In this document: positions 23,723 through 33,880 of the stretch, one piece after another
Layout: each line of letters starts with the position of its first letter
How positions within the stretch are numbered: the stretch's first letter is position 1
NCBI RefSeq assembly: GCF_024586455.1
Contig: NC_065920.1
Location: 50,767,724 to 50,831,723, forward strand
Direction: 5' to 3'
Source: Bactrocera neohumeralis
Taxonomy: Eukaryota; Arthropoda; Insecta; Diptera; Tephritidae
DNA: 64,000 nucleotides
Notes under the pieces: generated by a model
Told to the model about the DNA's origin: nothing
The model's input: only the letters and a program-made list of their open reading frames with translations
Database searches by the model: none
Program-made: the position numbers and the translations under genes

Positions 23723-23728
23723 TTTATT
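23723..23728 (-). terminator. Candidate polyadenylation signal of sNPF
   Basis: AATAAA on the minus strand, about 230 nt after the sNPF stop. The region is so AT-rich that several hexamers occur; this is the first well-placed one I see. Confidence 0.4.
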
Positions 23729-23955
23729 TAACATTAAAGTTTATGGACACATATGTATGCATGGTTACAAGGTTAAGTTATAACAATATTGCGCACATTT
23801 CTCTGGGGGTATGTTAATATGTATTAATATTAAATTAATATATTTTTTATGGGTTAAAATTTCCATTCACCGAAATACATCGTCAGCGCCAGTGAGTTTT
23901 TCTGCCTTTGCCAATTATATAGTTTTTGTTTTTATATTTTTTAAATATTCAGCAT

Positions 23956-26900
23956 TTAATTTTTAGCTTGTGCTTGCTGTGGTTGTTGTTGTGTTGCTGG
24001 CGCAGATTTTTCACCATTAATGGCATTTTGTGCAGTGACCTTCTGTAAAGAGAAAAAGTTCAAGGGTTAAGTTAATACGTCAAGTAAAACAAAGCGGGCA
24101 TTACATTTAATAAAGATTTTTTACCTCTTAGTTCTATGGAAAAAATTTTAATGCTCCGACACCTTTTAAAATTAAGCAAAAGGAGTTGCAGGAATATTTT
24201 TTCTCGGTATATAGGATATATGGGGTAATTCTGACTTAAAAATTTTTAGTTTTTCGGCTCACCTTATTAACTAACCCTGTAAATGCCAGAAAGCGATGGT
24301 AAGCAACTTAGAGAATGACTGAGAAGTCTGTCCTACTTAGATTATAACATATGAGTTTTGTGGAAACATTTTGTTGAATAATTATTCGAGGTAAATCCAT
24401 GAAGAAGTTTGAATAGCTATTACCCGCCTGAAGAACTACAAAGAGGCGGGAACCGATGGATTGATGGTCTAGATATTTAAATACGGCGGCGAAGAGGACG
24501 GAGCATGCCTGACGATTAGAATTTAAGTCGGCTCTGCCCAATCTACAAAAAGGGAGACACCACAATCTGCGATAACTGCCGTGGGATAAGCCTCTTAACA
24601 TCGCATGTAAGATTTATCGAGCGTACTGAGCAAAAGACTGAAGCCCACCGTCTACAAACTGATTGGACTTTATTAGGGTGCCTTTAGACCTGGAAAATCT
24701 ACTATCGACCCGATTTTCACCATACGCTAAATCTTGGAAAGTACCCGTGAAAAGAAGATAGACATACGCCACCTCTCCGTTGATTTAAAACCACCTTCGC
24801 CATCACGAAAAGGAACTGCTTCCATGCCGCTATGTTTGAACTTGGTATTCTCGCAAAGTTAATACGGCTGTGTAAGCAGACTTTGAGCAAAACCAATAGC
24901 TTCGTCAGGATCGGGAAGGACCTCTCCGAGCTTTTCGATACCAAGCGAGGTTTTTTCAATCTATTAATCTACCGTTAGTTCTACTTTCTCCGGACTGGAT
25001 AAGGAAGCGAAGCGTATGGGTCTGGTTGTGAACGAGGACAAGACAAAACATCTCCTGCCATCAAATAAACTGTCGAGCATTCGCGAATTGGCTACCAAGT
25101 CACTGGTGGCAGTCTTAACTCCAAAGTTGTAAATAATTTCGTATATCTTGGAATCAGCTTTAACACCAACAACAATATTAGCCTCGAAATCCAATTCAGA
25201 ATAACCCATAGCGGACTGAGTAGCCAATTGAGAAGTAAAGTTCTCTCTGGACAAAGACCAAACATCTGATAAGTCGACGTTACGAATTTTCGAGAGAAAC
25301 GATCTGTGGAAGATTTATGGTCCTTTGCGCGTTGGCAACGACGAATAACGCAGTCGATGGAGCTGCGCGAGATATATGACGACATTGACATAGTTCACCG
25401 AATTAAGAGACAGCGGCAACGCTGGCTAGGCCATGTCGTCCGAATGGATGAAAACACTCCAGCTCTTAGAGTCTGCGTCTTCGACAAAAAAAAAGAAGAA
25501 GAAGAATTATTCGATGACTGATAGGGTATATCTAATCGGGCCAGAAGTTGTCTTAATTAGAACTTCAAAATGAGATGAACAAGCAACTTGTTAAAAAGTA
25601 CATAAATAAATCGAGATATAAGAAGGGATCCACTAATGACTTAACCTCACCCGATAGCGGCAATATCGTAGGAAAAAGTAAATATTGCTTAGTACATTCT
25701 CGAACACGGCTACTGTCGGCCGAATTGGACTCGTGTTATTGTTTTGGCTGGTCCTTTCCGCGAACTTTAGACAAATGGAAGAAAAAGCAATATTGCTCGG
25801 AGATTGTCTACTTGAATTAAAAGAGCCGGCATGAGCACAATCGTGAACACTTCATAGTAGTGTGTGGTGTCTTTTAAACATAATTCCAAAGAGTTTCTGT
25901 ATCTATTTGTGACCTGGTATATAGTACACTAGAAACCAAATGGGCTGTTCAAACCTTCGACTTCACCGATAAATCGCTTGCGAAGAAGCCAAATACTGTC
26001 CTATCACCACCGTTTTTGGGATTGACAAGGAGTATCTAAAAGTAGACTATGTTGTTTCTCTTTTCAGAGCTGAATAATTATTCGTCCACACTCCAACCGA
26101 TAACGGCTTTCGCTTCCAGTCTTAAAATCTGGCACACTTTGTTAAAAATTCTCTATAGCTATTAAGAGATGTTTTAGGCGTCTTCATATTATGCCGAACG
26201 ATTTGGTTTATTGCGTACCTACCTTCTGTTCATTAGTATCGCCGGCGGCGCTGCGGCCAAATCTCAAACGGAGAGGCGATGGCTTGCGTACTTCACGTTG
26301 GAATTCGTCATTGTCAGAATCGTATTGACGGAGTGAGAGCAACATATTGTGCAATTTTTCTGAAGTTAAGAGGGAGTTGAAGAAATCATCGGTCTGTTGA
26401 AGTTGTTCGTGCTGAGGTGGAAAGAGATATGTTGAAAATAAATGGAAAATATATATAAAAATCTAATATTTTAGAAAATATGGTGAATCTATGAGAACTT
26501 TATATACTTAAGAGACCTGTGTATCTTCTGAAATATTGATCACCTCCATCAGAATTTAAAAGCTATACAGAACTGAGCCATCAGAATCACTGATATTCAG
26601 TTCGAAAGTGGTTTGTGTAGACTAAATTTTGAAGCACAAGCTAGGAGGCCTAAGGTTGTGAAAATGTCAAAATGAAGTGAAACTTATATGAGCAACAAGT
26701 CAATGGGATCAAAGCTCTTTGTTCAATCTGTTTACGTATTAAGTTTCAGGTAGGTCTTTAAATATGAATATTTGCGTAAAAATTAGCTTAAGGATAAATC
26801 ATTGAAATTAAAAGCCTTTATGCATACTGGATCACTTGTAACCAAATTTTCAACTGTAATATTCAATTTAGAGGTTATATTCAAGAGATCAGTGTAATTA

Positions 26901-27758
26901 CATAACATAAGAATTCAGAATTCATTTAGCGCACACTATGACCCTTATATTGGCTTTGATCTGGTGATTCGGAGAAGGCTTAAAACTTCTAGGACTTTTC
27001 CTTTTTCTGTCAACATGATTTCAGAGCACACAAATTTGTGCTCCAAGTGTTTCTCTGTATTCATTCAATTAAGAGTATTATACAACGACTGGCACTCTTA
27101 CATATTTTCCTCTCTCCGGTTCCACTTACCTCTAATTCATCATCGATATTATTCTGGATTCTTGGCAAGCTGCGGCCGAAACGCAAACGCTGAGGCTTAC
27201 GTACCATACGCTCAAAACCAGCGTCATACATATCTTCAGGGTACTCGTCACCGTAAAAGGCAGCCGCTTCTTCGACATCAGTTATGCCACCATTGTTGCT
27301 CACACCAGCCAAATCGTTCATGACAGCATCGAATTCGCTATGCAGTGGCATGCTGGGATCGCTGCGACGACCGAAACGTAAACGTAATGATGGCGAACGT
27401 ATTGGCTTCTGATTTACATCACCAAACCAACGTTTCTCGGCGGGCAAGTACATATCCGGATCGCTGCGACGACCGAAACGTAGTCGCAACGAAGGCGAAC
27501 GTTGAGCTTTGCGTTCGACCTGATGGTTGGGGAAAACAATGGGACCGGCATATTCGCGTTGCAGCAAACTGTTGTATAAGTTGGCGAGTGCGTCTGTAAA
27601 ACATAGATGTATTATATGTAGGTATATGTGTGTGTATATGATTAAGACAATTGCGTATACGCACTGTTATCCGGCACATCAGCGGAGCTTTGCTGCCACA
27701 GCAGAATACTGATACAGACAAACAGGAATGAGCTCACTAAACGTTTTGACATCAACAT
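23956..27758 (-). CDS. sNPF: Short neuropeptide F precursor (join complement of 27665-27758, 27130-27593, 26223-26411, 23956-24042)
   Basis: Secreted neuropeptide precursor. In flies sNPF peptides act through a G-protein-coupled receptor on feeding, growth and metabolism. Seen: four exons with consensus splice sites, phases consistent, 834 nt giving 277 residues. Residues 1-26 form a signal peptide, likely cleaved at SSA/DVP. AQRSPSLRLRFG is at 61-72 between dibasic-type sites, WFGDVNQKPIRSPSLRLRFG at 87-106 after EKR, KPQRLRFG at 164-171 after VR, and KPSPLRLRFG at 229-238 after VR. Each ends in Gly followed by Arg (amidation and cleavage). The spacer NLYNSLLQREYAGPIVFPNHQVERK matches Drosophila closely. 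The last exon encodes a Gln/Ala-rich tail with no peptide. ATG at 27758 is chosen because it starts the signal peptide and follows an acceptor-bounded UTR. Tandem RTE-like debris sits in the third intron. All four peptides end RLRFG, unlike the RLRWG endings of Drosophila copies 3 and 4 (from memory). Confidence 0.95.
24043..26222 (-). other. sNPF: sNPF intron 3 (2180 bp) with retrotransposon insertion
   Basis: GTAGGT donor at 26222 and TTTACAG acceptor at 24043 on the minus strand. About half of it is an RTE-like fragment in the opposite orientation to the gene (24400-25500). The part 25560-26220 holds no recognisable domain. Confidence 0.85.
24400..25500 (+). pseudogene. RTE-like retrotransposon fragment in sNPF intron
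   Basis: Blocks in order: EEVxIAITRLKNYKEAGTDGL region (24400-24470), LCPIYKKGDTTICDNCRGI (about 24535-24590), GCL-RPGKSTIDPIFT region (about 24675-24725), HLSVDLKPPSP region (about 24770-24800), MFELGILAKLIRLCKQTLS (about 24832-24890), DLSELFDTKRGFF (about 24920-24960), KRMGLVVNEDKTKHLLPSN (about 25010-25070), SLEIQFRI region (about 25180), then MELREIYDDIDIVHRIKRQRQRWLGHVVRMDENTP at 25361-25460. The YADD-containing section and the final ~60 residues are missing. Ends in an AAAAAAAAAGAAGAAG-type tail (about 25487-25505), as expected of a target-primed insertion. Many frame breaks. Confidence 0.8.
26412..27129 (-). other. sNPF: sNPF intron 2 (718 bp)
   Basis: GTAAGT donor at 27129, CAG acceptor at 26412, phase 0. 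No repeat or gene recognised inside. Confidence 0.85.
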
Positions 27759-27843
27759 TTTGAGTGCTGTTTTCGGTTGTTTTTGTTGGTGTTGCTTCGT
27801 TTTCCTTAAAACTCTTACGCTGTTGAAGGGCTGTTTAGATTAG
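27759..27843 (-). other. sNPF: Likely 5' UTR part of the sNPF start-codon exon
   Basis: Upstream of the ATG on the minus strand the sequence ends at a TACTTACAG acceptor (AG at 27845-27844). This suggests that the start-codon exon begins at 27843 and that at least one further noncoding exon lies to the right. Acceptor judged by eye only. Confidence 0.55.
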
Positions 27844-28365
27844 CTGTAAGTAGAGGAAGCGTAGAAAGGAATTCAATAGGTGTTTAAGCGCTTAAGTATA
27901 GCATTTTTTAAGTTTTCTTAAATTATAAAGTTTAAGTAAAAAGTTTAGAGGGCCTAAAATGTATTTGCATTTTTTTATTTGCATTTGAAAGTCTTAAATA
28001 TATTAGTTAAAGGAGCGAAGTAAGTGCTGAACTTCGAAGGCGGCTTGAAAAAAAATGAAGAGAGGTTGGTTTAGAGACACAAACATTTTATTTCAAATGA
28101 AACAAATGAAATCAATGAAAAAGTCAACAAAAGTTTATTTTGCTACAAATGTATCCCAAGACTGGTTTTTTAAAGATCACATTGCATATCCAATTATACT
28201 TGTATATTACCTTTTTCAGCGTAAATCGGTAATCGCAACGAATTTTGTTTTCCAACAGGCCAATTCTAGTCGCTTTATATGCCGTTTATTTTTGACTTGA
28301 TATTAAGCAAGTGCACAAAGAATAAATTTCAAACATCTGTTTGACTTTTGACAGCTGGTTTGACA
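27844..28365. other. Non-coding, probably 5' intron of sNPF
   Basis: No domain or known repeat. AT-rich. Confidence 0.4.
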
Positions 28366-29015
28366 ACTATAGGTTAGGTTAATAGGCTGACTTCTCGTAA
28401 GTCCACGACTAATCCCATTTGGTGTGCTAGAGACGCTTGGCCGTTGTGATCCCCAGAACTCTTAGGCTTAGATTATTTATTGAGCCGGAAATGTCAATTC
28501 CAGCCAATTTGCCGGGTTCGTAAAATGTATAACGACCGAAATGTTTCAACCTTAGCCTGACGAAAGCTGGACAGTGGAGGAGAAAGTGTGTGGATGTTTC
28601 TACATCATTTTCTTCATTGCAACTATGAAAACAACAAATTGTGTCGAATATTTAGCCTCACTGCCAATGCAACATTGTTCCGTTAGAACGCCCATCATTG
28701 CGGTGAGAAGGCTTTCAAAACCCCACAAGTGCTGGTTGCTGACCAACGTTTGTTGAGCACTTGCGAAGCCCATAGGTTCAGCGTACGAATGTATGTATGA
28801 CAAGTTAACCCAAGTTTGTTCTCATACTGATTTTGGTACGGAATTTGGGTATGGATGCAGTTTTTTCGATTTCTGACGATTTCGCTTTAGCCAGGTAGCT
28901 ACATATCGGAGAGTGCATCTGGCTACCACTTCTGCTTGAAAGACACTTCAGTGGTCTGACACTCTGAAACAATAGTTGTTTGAGAGCTACAGATAGAAGA
29001 CTCCCCTGACTCGTG
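28366..29015 (-). repeat. Jockey/R1-type non-LTR retrotransposon 3' remnant (RNase H to tail)
   Basis: Begins TATAGGTTAGGTTAATAGGCTGAC (read on +). Contains strings (ACGAAAGCTGGACAGTGGAG, TTGCAACTATGAAAACAACA) that I associate with the minus-strand image of the C-terminal Cys-rich end and 3' UTR of Jockey-type elements in flies. No clean protein block remains, so the assignment rests on nucleotide resemblance. Confidence 0.45.
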
Positions 29016-29656
29016 TTAGTTCATTTCTTCTGATTAATCGAAATAGAAATGAACTCCAGCATCGACGGTGACGGATAAAGTTGTTAAGAGAATGAAAATG
29101 TCGGTCGACTAATGAAAATTTTCATACAACTATACAATTTATTATTCATAATTAAAAAAATCGGTTTAAGCCTAGTGATTTGAGTAAAAGCCTAGATCTA
29201 ACTTTTTCCAACAATGGTCACATCATCTACTGGAAAGAAATTCAGAAAAATTTACGAAGAAAAATCAATATTAAAAATATTTTGGAAGAGAAAACCACCC
29301 TTGAAAAGAAATTTTTTATTCGCCGAATTCTGGTCACACCGAAAGCTAGCTTGATGGCTCCAAATATAACATATTTTAAGCATTAAAGGACTGGACATAT
29401 AAATTAGGTTGAAGAATTTGTAAGATTGTAGAATTTTAATTATTCCATATAGGAAGACGTTTAATCAATTAACTGGAAAAAGTATTATTGGTATTTTATT
29501 AGTTTTTACCCATTTGCCGGCGTTATTATATGTCAAGGATATCGATATCTAAGCGGAGTGTTTCGTGGTTAAGTTTATTAAATTTTATTTTCAAACAAAT
29601 GAAAAATGGTTTTATGGGCGATTTCTACTTTTATTAGTGAATTATAAATCTATATA
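29016..29656. other. Spacer, no feature recognised
   Basis: AT-rich; an open frame near 29180-29386 has no recognisable domain. Confidence 0.4.
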
Positions 29657-30563
29657 CAAGGTCTGTCGCAAAAGAAACAGGACTGTTAAAAAAACAACAA
29701 AAAATTAATATTTTTCAAAAGTTATATTTTTTTATTCAAAGTAGTTTCCTTGTGCTTCGATACAGCGTTTAGCCCGGTCAATTAGCATTTCAAATGAGTG
29801 TTTAAGGTCATTTTTCGGAATGCTCTTGAGAATATCGGTCGTTGCCTTTTGGATAGCTGAAATGTCCTGAAACCAGTGTCCTTTCATGGGCAAATGAAGT
29901 TTTCCAAATAGGTAAAAATCACAGGGTGCCAGATCAGGTGAGAAGGGTGAAGGAAGGTTAAAATGGGTTTTTTTGTCAAAAAATCAGTGACAAGCGTCGA
30001 TCGATGACACGGCGCATTATCGTGCAACAGGCGCCAGGACTCTGCCTCACGGTATTGTGGTCGAGCACGACGAATGCGTGACAAAAGACGCTTCATAACA
30101 CCAAGGTAAAACACAGCATTAATCGTTTGGCCAGGTGGGATGAACTCTCGGTGTACAATACCCTCGGAATCGTAAAAACATATCAGCTTTGTCTTTATTT
30201 TTGACTTCTGATCGTCACAGAGGTCCTCACGACCTTCTTGGAATTGCTTAAACCACTCATGCACATTACTACGGGATAGGCACTGATCACCATAAACTTT
30301 TTTCATCATTTGAAATGTTTCAGTAAACGTTTTCCCAAGTTTAAAACAAAATTTAATATTTGCTCTTTGCATTTTACGACCGATGACCAAAAGCTGCTGT
30401 CACTTTTTGAACGATAACATCGATTGTAGTTATGCAATTGTCTTAACATTTTTACGAAATGTCAACAAGAGATTAAACTTTTTATTTCATATACCCACTA
30501 ATAGGTGGCGCCACCAGAAACAGTTATATTTAAAAAGTTCTGTTTCTTTTGCGACAGACCTTG
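29657..30563 (-). mobile_element. Mariner family B, internally deleted copy 1
   Basis: 907 bp between TA dinucleotides (29655-29656 and 30564-30565). Imperfect terminal repeats start CAAGGTCTGTCGCAAAAGAAACAG at both ends. Minus-strand open frame 30390-29884 starts with a mariner N terminus (ANIKFCFKLGKTFTETFQMM, SRSNVHEWFKQFQEGREDLCDDQKS). It then jumps to KIKTKLICFYDSEGIVHREF, skipping about 120 residues that hold the second half of the DNA-binding domain and the first catalytic Asp (TGDE motif of Mos1). HDNAPCHRS (second Asp) is kept. The frame then shifts before the third Asp. Compared with the other B copies it lacks 17 bp between two AGAAGTC strings at the deletion joint. Confidence 0.9.
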
Positions 30564-31984
30564 TATATATGTATGTGTATGTAGAAATTACGTTTTTGTC
30601 CGGGGTAAACTCTCAAAGTACCAAACTAGTTTTAGTAAAAGTAAAAGTTTAGTGTTCGGTTTGATCCAATTTAAAAGATAGGACAGTTTACATCTTAATT
30701 ATGTTAAAATTTAAAAATAATTTGTATTAATCATTTTCAAAATTAAACCGTATGCACGATCTGGCAATATCATTTTTGCCACAGCAATGTATAACCGAAT
30801 TTACTAATGATAATATATGTATGCATGTTTTCCATTATTTTTTCTATAAATCTGAGTTCTTCCAGTTCATTTTCCACTCCTCCTCTCCTAAATAATTATG
30901 CAAAACCACCAACTACTCAGCACAAATGCATATTTTCGCGTCAGCAAACAAATGAAATGCGCTTAAAAATGTACTATATATATGTATAGTAAATATAAAA
31001 ATAAACACACAAAATGCGGCGCGTCGGAAACGATTTGACATTTGGTCGACTCGGCGCTTAACACACACGACATTAACGCCATAAAATACACGAAATATAC
31101 AAGGCTGCGCTCAAGAGGCACTCAGTTAAACATAAACTCTTACATATACGAGTATATATGTAAGAATATGTGAAAGTTTCGCACATTATATACATATGTA
31201 TTAATGCATGTATATTTGTGTGTACGCGTGTTTTCTGCACATTATACCAGCTGCTTTACAGCACTTCCACCGCCCTTTCGCTCTTCATTTCAATGTTTAC
31301 ACAATCCAAATTGCATGCAAATTTTATGTTCACTTTTGGTTTCGTGAAGTGTTGACACCATTTACACTCTAACGCCAAAATGTATGCCACATATTTATGC
31401 TCGTACTCATGCCAGCATAAATGTTTAACTGCATTGAGGCAAATATTGCAATACTTTAACGACAAGTCATGTTATTGCTGTTAGTGTGGGTGTGCAAAAC
31501 TTTATACAAGTGTTTCGTTCAAAATTTTGTTAAGTATTATGAGTAGAGTATATACATAAGTGCTTGCATTAGAGATCGGAAGTTGTGTGAAATGTAACGT
31601 TGTTAAGGTGAGAAAAATCGAATTTAATTGAAAATTTCGTTTTTTAAGTACTAGTGGGACTCTTGCAACGTGTTGGTGCTGAGTATAATAGTGTCGTTCA
31701 CCTAACGGCTGTATGTATAACCTAAAACTAAACGAGTTAGATATAGAGTTATGTATGTATAATAAGTCTTGCCGTTTTTTACATTCTACTTTTATTTATG
31801 GGTGTTGCAAAATTTTTAATAGTACTACTACGATAAAGGCAAAAAATCTCAAGCCGCCTGTGCATTAATTGTATATATAAATGCCTTGGTCCAGTTCGGT
31901 AAAATAATGTTAATATTTAGCATCGGATTTATAAATTTAAAAAAAAATTCAATAAAAAACCGGACTTTTTTAAAATTTTATTGA
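30564..31984. other. Unique non-coding DNA, possible sNPF 5' regulatory or intron sequence
   Basis: No repeat recognised from about 30600 to 31850. GC content rises at 31010-31130 (CGGCGCGTCGGAAACGATT, CTCAGTTAAAC), unlike the transposon debris around it. CATA/TATG microsatellites at 31140-31210. A TCAGTT initiator-like string lies at 31120, but no transcript can be proved. Confidence 0.4.
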
Positions 31985-33880
31985 CGAGACAAATAAAATG
32001 ACTGTCTGCCTGTCCGTCCGTCCGTGCAAGCTGTAACTTGTAACTAAGCAATGAATTGACTGTTACTTGGAAGAAAGGATCGCAGGTGCAGAGGGCACCT
32101 TTGGGCTGAAAATTTTGAAAAAGTGGGCATGGCGCGCTTTTTAATAGATTTAAAACCGTTCAAGCCAAAATAACCAAATTCGCTCAAGATAAATCCTATA
32201 AGAACTCCTACCGACAGGGTGAAAATGGATGAAATCGGATCATAACTACCTCTCTCTACGCATATAACGGTATTGTTAAAAACTATATGATATATATAAA
32301 TGGTATAAAAAGCCCCTCTTTTAGGTGAAATCAGAAATCTCGGGACCTGTTGGACCGATTTCACCAAATTCGGTACCAAAATCGGACTGCAACTACATCT
32401 ACTTTCCATATAACACAATTTTAAATTTTTTTTGATTCTTTCACTTTCCAGTATACAAATCAAGATGCAAATAAAATAACGGAATAAAACTTTGCACCAA
32501 TAGTGCCTTTGAGGGATGCCACCTTATGACCAAAAATTGTCCAAATCGAACTGAAAATGGTCAAGCCCCTAGGTACTGAATATTTAGACCCCAGTACCTA
32601 TAGATGACTTTTTACCGAAAATATCGCTAAATAAGAGATATATAATTGAAATTCAGCGATAATGCTTTCCTGAAAATAGTACGTCTGTATATCAAAACTG
32701 GGTTGAATCGGGTAAATATTTTCCTTACTTCCCACATATAATGCAAGGTATGTCGCAAAAGAAACAGAACTTTTTAAATATAAATGTTTCTGGTGGCGCC
32801 ACCTATTGGTGGGTATATGAAATAAAAAGTTTGATCTTTCGTTGAAATTTCGTAAAAATTTTAAGACAATTGGATAACTACAATCGATGTTATCGATCAA
32901 AAAGTGACAGCAGCTTTTGGTCATCGATCGTAAAATGAAAAAAGCAAATATTAAATTTTGTTTAAAACTTGGGAAAACGTTTACTGAAACATTTCAAATG
33001 ATGAAAAAAGTTTATGGTGATCAGTGCCTATCCCGTAGTAATGTGCATGAGTGGTTTAAGCGATTCCAAGAAGGTCGTGAAGACCTCTGTAACGATCAGA
33101 AGTCGGTCATCTTCGAAGTCAAAAATAAAGACAAAGCTGATTTGTTTTTATGATTCCGCGGAACCATTCATCACTGCCGAGTTTGTCCCACCTGACCAAT
33201 GGCGATAAATATATTTTACAATTGCTTGGTGTTATGAAGCGTCTTTTGTCACGCATTCTTTGACGTGCTCGAAACAATACCGTAGGCAGGGATCTAACGC
33301 CTGTTGCACGATAATGCGCCGTACATCATCGGTCGACGCTTGTCACTGAGTTTTTGAAAACAAAAACTCCATAATCATTCACCCTACTCACCTGATCTGG
33401 CATCCTGTGATTTTTACCTATGATGGAAAACTTCATTCGCCCATGAAAGGACACTGCTTTAAGGACATTTCAGCTATCAAAAGGCGACGACCGATATTCT
33501 CACGAGCATTCCGAAAAATTACCTTAAACACTTATTTGAAATGCTAATTGACGCTGTATCGAAGCACAAGGAAACTACTTTGAATAAAAAAATATAACTT
33601 TTGAAAAATATTAATATTTTGTTGTTTTTTTTAACAGTCCTGTTTCTTTTGCGACAGACCTTGTATATATGTAATATAAATATTTTCCAGCTTCCAGGTG
33701 ACTTTATACCGTATATATCGGTCAAAATGTGAGTTATATCAATTGCTTGGATTCTGAACCTCTGGTTGACATTTTACACCTTAAGTTATTTCCCTGGCTT
33801 TTGTCTTGGAAAATTGCAAGAGTATGAAATGTTCGGCTACACTTGAATGTAGCACTTCATTATTTGTTAATTTTAATTTT
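31985..33880 (+). repeat. DINE/Helitron-like repeat H1, interrupted by a mariner
   Basis: Starts at the CTGTCTGCCTGTCCGTCCG tract near 32003; the usual CCCTGAACAGGG start is missing. Includes ACCCCAGTACCTATAGATGAC and TTTTTACCGAAAATATCG (about 32588-32625), which recur at 36970-37010. Ends with GCAAGAGTATGAAATGTTCGGCTAC, a terminal hairpin-like block (about 33817-33862). The mariner at 32744-33663 splits it. Confidence 0.65.
32744..33663 (+). mobile_element. Mariner family B, internally deleted copy 2
   Basis: 920 bp, same terminal repeats as copy 1, followed by TA at 33664. Open frame 32917-33153 carries the N-terminal DNA-binding start (KANIKFCLKLGKTFTETFQMM, SRSNVHEWFKRFQEGREDLCNDQKS), then the same deletion joint (VIFEVKNKDKADLFL). 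The second-Asp region (HDNAPYIIGRR in a shifted frame, about 33300-33340) and the C-terminal part are broken. Sits inside repeat H1, so it is younger than H1. Confidence 0.9.

Noticed and set aside
26964..27323. Plus-strand 119-codon frame opposite the sNPF exon
   Set aside because: Antisense shadow of sNPF exon 2; the minus strand encodes the recognised peptides with correct splice sites.
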